NCBI GenBank assembly: GCA_946406115.1
Contig: OX291551.1
Coordinates: 3,596,001 to 3,660,000, forward strand
Direction of reading: 5' to 3'
Source of the DNA: Apoda limacodes
Lineage: Eukaryota > Arthropoda > Insecta > Lepidoptera > Limacodidae
DNA: 64,000 nt
The first letter of the stretch is position 1, and each line of letters starts with the position of its first letter. Under the pieces are notes generated by a model. That model had not been told where the DNA came from and did not search any database. It worked only from the letters and a program-made list of their open reading frames with translations. A program made the position numbers and the translations under genes. Below are positions 32,801 through 47,800 of this stretch, piece by piece.

Positions 32801-35800
32801 CTATATATCATCACGCTAAGACCAATAGGAGCGGAGCACCAATGAAGAATGTTCAAAATCGGGTTTTTTTCCTTTTAAGAGCTTCTGCTGCGTGGGCTGC
32901 GTAAACGGTTAAAGTGTCGCAAAAATCATGTCTGATTTAGGCGTGCACTAAGAAAGGATTTCTTAAAATCACTCCATGAATGGGGGTTTAAAGTTTGTAT
33001 GGAGCACCAAGATCGCGAGGTTAATCCATTAGTTAATTAATTTTTAGTAGTTAATTATTAAATATTTTTGGGAAAGAGAAAGAGAGAGAGAGAGAGAGAA
33101 TGTCAAGTGTGAGTAGGTTTTTTTTCTATAATTGAGGAGTTGCCGTAAGAATCCTACGCCGATAACCAAATTAAGGGCGGGCGAAGCCGCTGGCAAAAGC
33201 TAGTACAATATAAATGTACATTCATGGAAATAATCTTTCTTTGTTTATAATTTTGTCAAGGTCTTTGAAGAAAATATATCATACATACCATATGTATGGC
33301 TAGTTGGCTACATCACCAACGTACACAATGATTTGTTTGTTACAAGTTGAGTTTTAATGACAAACTACCTACCCATTTGTTATAAGATAAATAATTGTTT
33401 CTGTATCAACTCTTACCTCATGTAATGACATTGTGATAGCCAAAATAGTCACACTGTAAACCCATGACACATATTCTTATCGCACCACTTAGGTAAAACA
33501 CAATAATCCATCACTCTTAACACATACATTTTAAATTTCACTTTTTAATTCATCAAACAACGTTAAATTTTAATTTTGTGATAACATTATTAGAGCCAGA
33601 ATGAGAATAATAATTAATTGTAGCACTTTGGACTTTGTTGACGTGCGATAAATTAAAAACAAAATGAATTAATCCGAACGTGTTGACTGTGAACGCGGCC
33701 AACTCCGACTGAACTTGAAATAAATTAGACTTGCAGAATTCAAAATTTCAGATTTGAAATTTCATTGCTCGGAATTCATGGATACGTTTCAAGGTTAGGC
33801 TGCACTTTTATCACTTTAATCAAATCTAATTATGCATACAGTTTCACTACGACTGAGTAACAAGTTAAGTGCATTCTAGTGATGTCACTACACTGCTACA
33901 CGTGGGGATGACGGCCTTGGAGTTCGAATTTAGATATATTATTATTGTAATTAATGCGTAATTACGGAATATTATAATTTAAATTATGACGTAAGCTTTT
34001 TTTCGATTATTGTTTATTCGAGTGTGTTTTCGAGTTGGTTCGTAGGTTTTCGCGGGTATGGTTGGATCTATGCAGACGTCCTTTAGTCGGAACGTCTGCG
34101 AAACAACTACTAAGGTGGTTGGTTGGTTGGCTGATGGTTGGCTGCTTCTTATCAACGAGTTATCAGTTCAATGTTGTTCTGTATTATTCTCTGTTGGCTC
34201 ATTCCATTTCATTAAATATATCTACAGGTACACGTATAGATAAATAAACCCACTTGCTTGGTTAAAAATATAACATTAACATTTTAGAAATAATATTTTT
34301 ACATTAGGTACTTCTGAGGTACGAATCCTTAGGTTGCGTGTAATTAGCTTCCTGGCGAAGTTTTCTCTAGGAACTAGTTTGGGCGGTATACCTAAAGATT
34401 TTCATCATAGGAGTGATTAGACTTTTAAAGGATCTGTAACGCTAGAGAGAGAGAGTGATGCCTCTGGTGTTGATCGCTTAACAATGTTTGCTACATTGGT
34501 AGTAAAAACATCCAAGAGGATGTTAATAATATGGGTGATAGGTTAAATTTGCAAAGTGGGAATGATTTTTTGTTATAACCTCATTGAGTAGAAATTTAAA
34601 ACTCCATTTTGAAGTTGTTAACTTTTAACTCCATTCATGAACCTCCTAAGTTTCCATTTTTGGGTTCGAATCGTATTGGTTGAGATATTTGAACGCCTTG
34701 TTCAATCGTTGTTGAAATCGAAAAAGACTCAAAAAGTTGCTGAGATATAGCCGACCAAGCTTAGCTTATTGTCGGACTTAAAAACGAAGTAACGGCTTGT
34801 ATACCTTGCTAGTAATGGTCATATATTAAAACGTAAGTATTATACGTTTTCGTCACAATCGTATTATTCTTCTAAATAAGTCTAATTTTTATAATTCTAT
34901 CTTTTGTAGAACCCTGTTATTTTTGTAGTATCTATCTACTTATTCGAGTAACTACTTACTTTTTATGAGTGTTGTTTCTTAGCTCAAAGTTAGAAAGGTT
35001 TAACGTACCCGTTAACTTAAAATCAGTATGACTTTGTGGTGTCTATCAACAAAAGTAGGTGAAATTTCACTTTTTCTCACTCACTAAGATGCAGTGCTAA
35101 TTTAATTTTGTGTTACGGGCACTATTTTAGCAAGCTTTAACGTTTTCGATTTCTACGGCTTGTAAACCAATGAAACTTTTTTTTTTTAATTTTTTTTTCG
35201 ATTTGATTTTATTTGAGCGTAGCTAATAGTGATGGGCAAAAGCGGAATTCGTGATTCAATATATATTTTAAAGTAATCTCAATATTAAGGAGTTTTTAAA
35301 GTTCGTTTGTTAATACTACAACCGCGCGGTTTGTTATTTTGCTTACCATTTATCTTTTATTTAGTTTTTAATTTAATTTACTGATATCTTGTGTACCTAT
35401 AATTGTTATCGCTTATATTTTACTCGCTTACATATTCTTATTTAGTTCACGCGTTACTACCCAATTATTTAATTTATTATCCATTTGGATCTTTAAGCAT
35501 TTAAAATATATATAAGCTAGGTAGATACCCATTTTAAATTTTGTTCCTCATTTTGTACTAAAGTAAAAATAAAATAAAAAAAAGCCCGGGTATAAGGTAA
35601 AAGCTAGTGGGTTACAAATTAACTATAGTAGTCTACCTATCAGCCACTACCTGTCAGCCACTCCCTGTCAGTGTTTTCCATAACGGCTTTTCAGTATTTA
35701 ATAATGTTAAGTGGTAGATAGACCGCATGGAAGTAAATTAACCTATACATGTCATTTATTAGACACATCTAATTTACAAATCTTGCGCTTTTTGTGTCTG

Positions 35801-38800
35801 TAGCCTTAACAATACTTTAGTTTGTGTTTGTCTTGAGTGAGAGTTGTGTTTACAAAAAAAAAATATACACATATATGTATATGTATTTGTTGTCTGGTAT
35901 CTATAATATAAGCTTTGCTTAGTTTGGGATCAGACGGCGCTGTGTATTATGTCCAAATATGGAATCATTATGTGGATTAAGTATGAGATTGTCAATCTAT
36001 ACTTTTGTACTTATATATAAAGAGAGAGAGAGAGAGAGGGAAAGAGAGCGGATTTTGTAAGTTTGTTTATATGTGGAGGGTAATCACCGGAACCACTGCC
36101 CCTATTTGAAACATTCTTGTACTTTTGCGGCAGACAGAATGATTAGCGACGACGGTAGAGCCACTTTTTCGACACCGTAAGTGGCAAGGCAAAGATCGTC
36201 GACCGTGTTCACCAAATCAGGCGACCGGCCGGACTCACTTCGGTAAGTATGACTCATAGTTAATTCCTAATCTCTTATGCGTCTCACATGCATTCTGAAA
36301 TAAAATTGCTTGCGAAAAAGTCTGGCGGAACTACTATAGTGGCCATCCATCGTGGCTCTAAAGCTACATATCTCTCGATAGATATAAGCAATCAGGTGCG
36401 CTGACTTCATAAAATTACTGGCAAATCCTAAAAATCACAGTAACTCTGTATATTATCTGGGGTCCTAAAAATCACAGTAACTCTGTAAATTATTAGCAAG
36501 TCCTAGTAATCACAGTAACACTGTAAATTATTAGCAAGTCCTAGTAATCACAGTAACACTGTAAATTATAAGCACGTCTTAGTAATCACAGTAACTCTGT
36601 AAATTATAAGCAAGTCCTAGTAATCACAGTAACACTGTAAATTATTAGGGAGGCACAGCGTCCTGGATTTTATATTGGGGATAATAACCGCCGCTGAGTA
36701 GGTACATTTTGGATTTAAGGGTTCATAAACTCATAAATCAAAAAATAAATATATATATACAAACAAAATGGCGTCTGACCGCAGCCATACATATCAATCA
36801 ACTCGTATATTCGATGACACTTTTCGTAAACGTATCTAACAAAACACCTTATTCTGCTCTTCTCTTACAACCTATCCGGCAACCTAAGTAGCTTAGATTT
36901 ATGTAGATTATAGGTACTGTTTTATTGCTTTTGACTGCGAATGCACACAGTAAAAACTTTTAAGTACTTTCTAGGTATGCACCATTTAAGCGGATAAACG
37001 ATAAAATGCATGTTTTTAAAATATATTTGGCACCTCACTAGACCGGGGCATCCACTGGGTCTAGTGATTAGTACCGGAGTGTTCATCATTTAGGTTAATA
37101 ATTATAAATTCTCTGTAGTGGAGTTCGTCTACCGGAAACTACTTAGTGGCACGTTTTTCTAAGCTTCTCTGTGCTTTACACGGTTACACTCCGCACGTTT
37201 GACGTTAGACATGCTTTCTGGGTGGCCTGAATTCTGACAGTTATGTGACACTTAACACGTTAACAACGTTTGTCAATTTACACTGGGCCAGCGTTTGCCA
37301 GCAGGGTGGACTATGACCTAAGCTTCCTTTATGTAAGAAGGGGTCTATGCCTTGTAATGGGGACAAATAATATGTCAATGACCCATTCATTAGTATACAC
37401 ATAACAATATTATTTCAATAAGATTGATTTGATTTAAGAGGTAAGAGTAAAAATAAAAAGGTACATAAAGTAATGATACTTATGTCTACGTGCATTCTGA
37501 CGATGCATACACACTTACTCACATATACAAATATCTATGTTGCAAAACATTTTGACCTCCCTTCCGATTGGCGAAAGAGATAAAATATATGTAACGGACG
37601 TACCAGTATAAGGTCAAATGTCATACGCCTTTTGTCAGTTTTACCGCATGTACTTGTATTTATTGTGGTATAAGAACATTGCCTACAGGGCAATATACTT
37701 TTCTCACCTTCTGAACTTGGGTGTTTGGTAGCCAGTGTCGTTGTAAGTTCACACTATCTCAATTCCCGAAATGGCAATACGGAAACTGTAGTTTTTATCT
37801 TTGACCACCGGGTCAGAAAAGTTTAAGGTACTATACCTTTGTCCCTTGTGTGTTGTTTTTAAAGTTAATTCAGAAAGTAAATAGAAAAATGATCCAAAAA
37901 AATGTAAATTGTGTTAAATATAGATGGCAATTTCTATAGGTATTTGGAAGATAGTTTACTTGCGAATTTTTTTTATATGAGTAAATATATATTAGGGGTT
38001 AATATATATAATTTGTTATTACACTGTCGAGCAAAAATAACTGGTCACTTACATAAATGACGATAGGTATTTTATAAACTAGTAAAGATATCTTCATTGG
38101 ACATAAAGTATATTAAATAGAGTTTTATTTTATACAAAAATTTAATTTAATAAGTGATTAAATACGCTTCATTGGTCTTTTGACTTCATAGAGCTATCAT
38201 GAGTTGTTTAGGAAATATTGTCGTCTCTGTAAGTGACTAGATATTTTTTGTAAGTCAGTGTATCTGTATGTTAAAAATAGAAATAATAAATATTATTATT
38301 ATTAAAATCAAAAATGTTATTAATATTATTTTATTATTCATAAAAAGATATAGTATACATGTATTTATATAGAAAGACAGACTAACCTACCTACTACGAA
38401 ACTCTAATTACAGACAAAACACGAGTCTGAGCTAAATAAACCTTGTATACAATGTTCGGTAAAAATACAATTCGAATGTACACATTAATTAGAGAGGTTT
38501 TTGACCAGGCAGTGTAAATAAGTTAGCAGAGTTCTACCGTTACACCGTCATACGTGCATGTAGGTAGGTAAGTATAGCTACTTGAAAGCGTTTAGCAGCT
38601 TTGCAAAGAGAACGAAAATCGGTCAATAAAGCTGTCTATTCCTGTAAAAAGTTCGACATTTTTAGCAGTCAAAGCTTATTATCAGGAATATTAAGCTTTT
38701 GTATAAATATTTTGATAATTTTAAATATGTTCACATAATAAACCCCATGAGTTCTAAAAATATTGTTTAAATTAGATATAATTACCGTTTTATTATCCAT

Positions 38801-41800
38801 AAATAATATAGTACATAATTAGTCATATTTTATACTTATTTAGTTCACACAAACGTCAATATCCATTGTCTATTTTTGTTTTATTAAAATAGTCTCCTGA
38901 ACCACTCATAGATACATCTTTATTCTTTAAATTTTTAAATTGAAATATTTTTTTTTTATTTAAATAAAAAACATCTCATTTTTTTTGTCCGTAATCAACT
39001 CAGCCATTGCATAATTATTCTTTGGCCAAAGTCAGTCTGATGTCCATTGTTGAACGTAAAACTCTCTAAATCATATAACACTATGTCCGGACCTGCATTC
39101 AGAACAGACATCAATCCAGAAATTTTCATCTATTTACGGAAGGTTACTAATTCATCGGGCTGCACGGCCTTTAGGAATCTCCTTTCTATGAGCTATTGGC
39201 CGTTTCATCGCTAAAATTCTACTACCACGTACTTATACTCAAGTATTGTCTGGTAGTAAGCTTGTTCAGCGAACCGGCTAGCTGAATTACGTGATTGTTT
39301 GCTCATTTAGTATATGCATGACTATAGCTGCTCAGTCACTTCATCTAATCCAATCCAAGATCCACTACGGTGGCAAACAAGTTTATGGTTTGCCTTAAGC
39401 AGAGCAGCCTCTGAACACTTGCAACACCAGGGGCATTACTCGCAAGCTGCCACCTTTCTTGAAGAACCCCAACTTATTCTCCGAAAAAACCTCGACAAGA
39501 TGCTCATTCCACAAACACGCTGGCAAACGCTGGCGCAATACAAAATGGCAAACGAATTTAAGCCGCCGAGAAAGCATTTGTCACAACGATTATACGAAAT
39601 AGAATGTTTGACGTCGGGAAATGCTTGTTACCTTTTATGATTTTAAACCTTTACTTTAGGCGTTTTATAAACAAAATATTTTCATTAGGTAAGCAGGTAC
39701 CTACTTATTAATGTGCACATATTAGTTAAGGGTGTCACTAACAAAACCAGTCACCGATAAAGTTCTAAGGAATCTGATTCATAAACAATTTCCGTTTTTG
39801 TTACGAGTTGTAAATTCTATTAATACATTTACAGTCACGTGCAAACTATTGCATTATAAATGCGTATACCGTGTGGATTTCCTCTAACAATTGTTAGACA
39901 TAATATTCAATCGGCTTGGCATTGGTATGTGATATCGAAATAGACCTAGATTCGTATTGCAAAGATCTGACACTGCGGTATGTACGATTATGTATGTATG
40001 AACCAATACTTATGCTTAAGTACAAGAATCTATTAATACTTATTTTTAAATTTCAGCAGTTAGTATCATAGTAGATCCATATATAAATATAATAAACTAG
40101 TTGACCCGGCGAACGTTGTTTCTCTTTTTAAAACACCTAGCACGCCACCTATTGTGAAAGGGCTGTACTAAGTCAAAAACCTTCCCCGGCGTGTGAACAA
40201 CAACTTATCAAAATTTCATTACAATCGGTTTACCTGTAGTGTTCAAGTCCGACTCGCACTTGACCCTTTTTTATTACATATAAACCTTGCTCTTAAAATA
40301 ATGAACACAACAGAAGTCGTTTTTTTTTATATAATGGAGGACTTGCCGTTGAAATCCTACACCGATAACCGAATTTAGGGCGGGTGGAACCGCGGGCAAA
40401 AGATAGCCTCGAATATTAGTAATAGTAACTTTTTGTACGAAAAAGCTAGGGGCTGCTTGACACAGTGACACAGTGACATAAATAGTGACATAACATCAAA
40501 AGCAATTTGTTGTAAGCGATTTAAAAATTAAACAAAATTATCAAAGCGGACATATCACATAAATAACGGTAAAAGCGGACATATCACATAACGGCCTAAA
40601 ATTTCTGAATGCACTTTTCATTTTTGCGCAGTCTTTCTTCAGCTAGCGGAATTGTGTTTTATTGAAGATACAGTGATAGCTGGACGGATAGAGAATACCA
40701 TAGAATACTGTTTATAAAAATTGAATATTTTTTGATATTTAACATGTCCTAATATTATATTTTTTTGCTTTAATAATTTTGTTGCACTTCTTCTGTGTGT
40801 GTGTGTGTCATAGTACCTACCTTCTACGTGGCTTGTAAGTTGCATGATATTTTTAACAATTATTTGAAGTGTTTGTAGTTGTGTAGTGTTTGTAGTTTGT
40901 AGTTTATGGAGTTATGTAGTGTTTGTAGTTATGTACGTAAAAAATAGCAATCAATTTGTAAATAAATGTTTGCATGCTGGAAACGGCAGAATGGCTCCGG
41001 AGAGAACACAAACACAACACATTCAGCCGCCATCACTTGCGATGGATAGTTGTCGCGATACTTTTTGTTATCGTTTAATAAAAAACAAAAGTATAGAAAA
41101 GAAAGTAAAAATTACTGCAGAATCTATCGTTTTTATTTTCAATTAGTTACATGCATAAATGCGTCCACTTGCTTTGACTCTGTCATCTACCCTAGCGCAA
41201 AAAGCGCCCGGATTCCTGAACGTTTCATATAACTACATACCAAACATTACTTATACGTCTAGATACCGTGTTCAAGCACACAAAACGAGCTAATCCGAGT
41301 ACCTGATTTTTCATGTACTTGCCGTCAACACTACATCATACGTAATCTGTGCGTCGACGCGAACTGTGCTCCCGCAAAAAGTTATAATGGCAGTTTGTGC
41401 AATAAAATTGTGTAGAAACTATTGGCAAAAAACACTTGATGACAAAAAAAATCACTTTTCACAAGTTAGTACACTTATCTGCTATATATTTGAGCTACGA
41501 ACGAATTTTTCAAAATAATTATTCGCCAGAGTAGCAACAAATATTTTTCTGTCTGTGTTGCCAACTCAGAAGTCTGTACCTTAAATTCCCAAGTTCAGTA
41601 AGGTGAACATTAAAACGAAAATATATTCTTTTTAACTAACGTCATAAACCTACGTTCATTATTTCAGGTTGATGAAGTATTTCTGTAATGATGACCCCTG
41701 TGACACATTGTATTCATAGAACGTATACCTTTTACCCCGGAATCACTTATGCATTTTTTTAAATTTTACTTTGACACAAACATAACAGTTGGATGTAAAT

Positions 41801-44800
41801 CACAATGGAAAAAGTAGTATGTCTAATGTATTTATGGACTACGAAACTAAATTAATTTATCGCCGTATATTAAAACACATTAGTAGTTAAATAAAAATAT
41901 CTTGTCTTCACAACGAAAGGTAACGTCACACCTTGAACTCTTTTATATAAAATTTTAAATTTAATTACCTACTACTACTACTACATTAGCAAGACGGCAC
42001 ATAACCAGTAATGACCACGTGCAATTGGGTGTGTTAAATAGTAAGGCTGTCTCATTGTCACGTCACGTCACGCTGCCGCCGCGTGGCGCCAGCGTTCTGT
42101 CTATCTAGTCGGCCGGCGCGGCAGATCAAAAGCACGCAAACAGCAGGCAGCACGGGTGCATTAAGGGCGCGTTCGTTTTGGGATGCAGAATCATTATTTT
42201 CATTACTTTTGTCACCTGTCATCCGTTCGTTTAGCGTTGGTAACAAAAATATCAAAATTTTAGTATCATCTGTAACAAACTGTCGTGCGTTGGTTTACGA
42301 TATTTTTGTTATTTTTGTCACTTTTGCCACCGAAAAATGAAACTTTAGACCCATGTCTGGAGGTTGGGTTTTAGTGTTAATCTGTCAAACTGCCTATACG
42401 AATTCATTGTTTATGGTAGTGATTGTACGCAACCGTTCCTTTTGCAAGTTTTGCAACCAAACATTTTGTTGGCAACGTTTCAAAGCTACGCGAACGATAG
42501 GTGTCGGTGGCAAAACTGGCGTTATCAAAAGTGTGAAACGTATCAATCGTGGAAACTTTTGATCCCCAAACGAACGCACTCCAAATGTTAATTTATGAAT
42601 AAAAGACTGTTCGGACGCTTCGAGCTAAACCGAGTAAAATTTGGATTGTTTGCGTAATATTCTGAGACGCCAGATTTTTATTAATGTATGATTACAATGA
42701 TAGACTTACTAAGACAACAAATATAATGTACTTATGAAAGCAAATATGATGTTGGTTTCATTTACTTTAAGGAACCTATTAAAATATAAAAAACAGCCAT
42801 TTTATTTGTTAACATTTGCGACGCTGCACCACGTTCGGCTCCCTCCCTACGCAGAGGACGCAAGCGAAATATCAAATATATAAGATATTTTGACTATTTT
42901 CAAGGAAAAAAACTTTGAGAATAAAAATAGGTTTATGGATAAAAATATAAATTGTAATTTGTAAAAAAAACTACTTATAAATAAATAAATAAACTGTGCG
43001 AAGCCAGGACGAGCCGCTAGTACCGAATAAAGGTAAAATTTCTCCAATTTGGGATAATCACTTTAGGGTTGGTAACACCGAAATTACGCACACAGATGTA
43101 AAAATGATAGTCGTATTAGCTGATTTACACACACATGACTACGAAAATGGCTCGCAGTGCTCCGTTTGATGTTGTTTGGGACATGGTATCTAGACGTATA
43201 AGTAATCTTTGAATACACGTATATAGGACATACCTTGGCAGTAGATGGCGCATCATCAGGTCGCAGCGCATGGACTCGCCCTTCCTGGAACTCGGTGAAG
43301 GCGCGCACTGCGGCCGCGGCGTCCCGGTACCGCTTCCATAACTCCACTGCTTTGTGATACCTTAACAATAATATAATTATTACACTCGGCGCATTCGTAT
43401 TTATCTTCCATACTTTATGAATGATTATGTATGATATAATGTACTCGTAACAGAACTGTAACCTGTATAAGCGACAATGAGAGGTTTTCCGAGACGATTT
43501 AAAAAAAAATATTAGTACTAAAATATTGACTAGATGGCGATGACTCGAAAAGGCGCATTTTTTTAAAACATATTCTTTTCTTTGCTTGGGTACTCTGATA
43601 TAAAGTTTACCTTTGTGCTGGGAACTCCTTTTCGTTATTTTGTTGTTACTTTGTTTTTTGATGATGAGTAAGAATTATTGATCATGGTCTGTAGCAGACC
43701 TGAATCAAGAGCTGCGCTAGCGAAGCGCGGAAGTTACAGCCAAAAAAATGTCTAGAGTACTTTTTTACTGAAAATGAGGGAAAATACCATATGACAAAGC
43801 CGTATAATTATTTATACTGTATAGGCCCTAGTTTGAATTTGGAACACAGCCGAGGCACTAAGTTTCAGAAAAAAAAATGCTCCTTGTTGGTTCAACGCCA
43901 TCTATCTAAACTTTTTAAACTATTTTTTTTTTATTTTGAGCCGCCGGAAAATCCATCATTGTAGACAGTTGTCTGGTACACCCATAGTACAAGTTTTGCT
44001 TAGTTTGAGAACAGATGGCGCTGTGTGACATGTCAAGAAAAAATATTGTAAAAAAAAATGAAATTTTCGTCTATTTGTGCGCGCATCACGCACAATAACT
44101 TTTGAGTAAACTGAACTGATTTCGATTCAGTTTTCGCTTTTTGATAGGCCGTAGTTAGACTTAAAAACTGCGATTCTTTTATAACTTTAACTATATGGTG
44201 CTACTTTTCTACCCGGTGGTCACAGATCCAAACATTCAAGGTCAGAGGGACAGTAAAGTTTGTTGCACTATTCCTAAGTATTGTTTTATTTATTTACTGT
44301 GCTTTCACAATGGCGTAAGTAAAGTTACGCTATATATTATAACGAGACGAGTCGTAAAACGCAACGATTTTGGGCGTGATTTTTTTTCTCGCATATTTTG
44401 GCAATCTGGTGCAATTACAGTGTTAACTGAGTTCCTGTTATACATGTTTGTGGAACGGATGTTAGACTAACATCGTAAACTGGAAAGATTTAAGTTCAAA
44501 GTGTTGTACGTGTAGAGTAACAAATAGGTATTTCTGTAATTTAATAAGTAAGGGCCTTCTGCACTGTGGCTGACATTACGCTCTACTTTAAAATTAAGTT
44601 TAACTAACAGACGATTTTAAAAGCGAAATCTTAATTGGCCTTTTCATTGTTATATTAAACTAAATAATAATAAAGCTTACTTATCACAAAGTTGTGTCAA
44701 GTTCTTCTGAGTGTTATCGTAGGATTCAGCAGCATCATCCAGGTCTCTTTTTAGTTTGGCTGCGACACTGGGATCCGTGGAAGCTTCAAGTGGCGCGGCA

Positions 44801-47800
44801 GCGTCTTTCAGTTGTCCTACCAGCTCGCCACTTCTTCGAGAAAGGGATTCGCTGAGCGTCTAAAAAATATATGTTATCAAAGAAAAAGAAACAGATAAAC
44901 TAAAAAATAAAAAAATAATACTTTTGCAAGAATTTTTTTTACTACATGAATTGTCAAGCATTCACATTGATTAAATAAACAGAAACGTTCATTTACGACA
45001 TAACTCACTTCAAGTTTTTCAGTAGCTTTAAGGAGACGATCATAGTCAACCTGTCCTTGCACAGTCAGTAGCTCCACCATGTAGTCAGCTTCCCTTACAG
45101 CTCCTTGCACCAACTCGAGTTGCCTCTCGAATCGTCTCCACATATGGACTTTACCATGAAGTCTAGCACTGAGGTCGTTGCAAGCAGCTTCAAGATCAGC
45201 GTGGGTTTCCTTTAAATCACATGACATTAGTAAACGTTCTTTGATATAACTGATATATAATTTGACTGTATTTAAAAGTTTACCTGTAAGGCGGAGATAT
45301 CTCTCTCTATTCCCGTTGGTGACACGCAAACTCTTAAACTTGTGGGCAAGGTGTGGAGAGCTTGCCTCAAGGCTAGAATATCTCTCCATTGCGTCGCAAG
45401 ATCTTGAACAAGCTTATCGCAAGTCTGAGATGCCCTCTCCACTACATCACTTCCAAGACGTTCAGCTGCTTCACATTCTTCCAAAGTTTGTTTTGTACGA
45501 CGCTGAGCTTTTCTAGAACGTGATATACCAGCTTGGACTTGCAAGATCTTTTCTTTAAGTAACATGCTACGTTCTAGTTCTTCAGCTATTTGTTCTTCAA
45601 GTATTCTCGATTGAGTCAAAAGTGCTCCTAATCGTTCAGATTCCGTCGTAGGCAACAAACTTAGTCTTCCAAGTTCATTCTGTATTCGGTCTATTCGACC
45701 TGTCATAACTTGTAATCTTTCAATATAAAGGTTAAGCTCATCTTCATTTTTGATAACACCTTTCAGGCTGTCTAAAGCAGCACGAAGTTCTCTTATTTCT
45801 TCTTCAAGAATATTTAATTTTTCACTCGAAGATACATCACGATCTGATATGTTTTGTATAGCTGAGCTATGTATTTCAGTTATTTTTGTGACCAGAACAC
45901 GCCAATCATCCTCTATTTTTGAGAAAAATTGACGCTGAACCATTTCGTCGGATATAGGAAGTATTTCTAAAGCCTTTTCAAATTGGACTCCAGATTCATT
46001 TTTTAGATTGTTGTGTACCTCGTGTTGAGCCTTTAGTTCCCAGAATCGACGTAAATTACCCGTAGTAGTGATATTTTCGGGAGTTAAATTCTGCAGTTCT
46101 CTATTAGCTAATTTTATCCAACTCTCAATCCTATCAATAAGATGATCGTATGTTATCCAATTTTCTATAAATGCTAATAAACGTGTTAGTTTCGAGTCAA
46201 TATCTTCCTGTAATTTTAGCAAGGTATCTAGTGACTGACAGCATTCTGATTCTAGTCCTGAGCAAGAAATTATGTTTCGAAGGCCTTCCGTAATAGACAT
46301 AAGTCGTAGTATTTTAGCATGGTGGTGGGAGACGTCTAAGCTTATAGATTGATACAAATTTATATATTGTTCGTGGTCAATAGAAGTTACGTTAGCAAGG
46401 TCAGGTATTCTTTGTTGGGCTACTCGAAGCCATTGTTGTTCTTCTTTCATTCCTTGTTCTAGAGTATTCCACCTAGAAGCAGCTAATGTCATTTGTTGCA
46501 CTCTACTGGCAGCTTTGTCTATAATTGTTGTGGCTCTTTCATGAAGGGAGTTATGTAGAGAAGAAAATTTAGCTCGTGTTTCGGCGTCTAAATTATTTTC
46601 TAATGACTCAAGTATAGCTCGACAGTGACTTAAATTGACAAAGAATTTTCTGTGCTTCTGAATTTCATCATGTAGATGATTTAAGTTAGACACTGTAATC
46701 TTTCCATCTAATAAAGCTTCTGCGACATCTGTAATTTGTCCAAAATCTTGTAAAGTTTGTTCGTATTCTTCAGCTAATGCACTCAATTGTAAAAGACGAT
46801 CCCTTTCAATATTGACCGAATTCTCGACATGCCTTATGTCATCTTCGCTATTAAACAATTTTATAGGACATTCTCTTTTTGGGTTTAATTCTAGCAAATG
46901 GCGATATTTTCTTAAAAGCTTGCTAGAATCATGAGAGTTACTAAGATTTTCAGATTCAATTTTGTCTAGTTCTTCTAGTTTGCGTTGCGTAGGAGTATCT
47001 AATAATATGATGTCATCTAAGTTTAATTTAACTTTTTCTACAGAACGATTCAATTTATCAATATCTTCCAAAAACCCAGTCCATTCTTTTTCTATTTCCT
47101 TTGCTTTAACTGTACTGTGCGTGTTCAAAGTATTAACAGCGTCTACTTGCCGAGTTAACATTTCAATCAAAGTAATTATTTCATCGTTTACTTCTGTCAC
47201 TTCTATTGTTTCCTTTAAGTTCTTTATGTAATTGTGTAGTTTCTGTAATTTCTCGAATTTATCATTACTAACTTCACCAGCAATAGTCTCCCTTTCAATT
47301 TTATAATGAATTTCTTCTAGCCAAATAGATATAGTTTCAATAACTATGACAATACTTTTATCAGTTCTAATAGAATCACTTTTTTTTATGGCATCTTTCA
47401 ACTCATCCAATTCCTTGTCCACTATTAAGGCATATGACTTTTCTACAGATGGCTCTAACAAACTTATAGCTACTGCGTTGTTTAAAATATTTTTCTGCGG
47501 TTCAGTTGTATACTGAGTTCGTTTTTCTAAAGCATCAAGAAGTCTTACTTTTTCACTTCTTTGTGGTATAAACACAACTTTACTTGGAGAAGGTGATTTC
47601 GATTTTGACCTTTGCACTACATCAGAATACGTTAACTTAGGTTCGTGTGATTCTAGAACCACTGAAGAAACTATTTGAGAAATTCCCTCATCTACTGAAG
47701 AAATATCTCTGCTTGATAAATCTTCGCTGGTTGGCGTTGTTGTAACAGAGAGTTCTGTGGTGACAGGGTCAGATAGGCTTTCAGGAGAGTGTAATAAAGA

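Larger units (their letters stand above)
25844..43233 (-). other. 5' part of the 20.9-kb Msp300 intron, transposon-rich
   Basis: Seventeen kilobases without a recognised coding exon. Listed elements: three 29-bp repeats, a MITE remnant, a 5S-derived SINE, a MITE with a hAT insertion, Helitrons, a 38-bp satellite, a minus-strand SINE and a full-length TIR transposon next to the splice donor. Stretches without anything I can name include 26080-27740, 30520-31760, 34500-35880 and 36660-39350. In Drosophila Msp300 has internal promoters; one could lie here, but I see no firm evidence. Confidence 0.6.

Noticed and set aside
36425..36651. CRISPR-like array
   Set aside because: The 38-bp units are contiguous with no spacers, in a eukaryotic intron.
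39314..39640. 108-codon + strand frame
   Set aside because: It overlies a SINE on the opposite strand and resembles no protein family.
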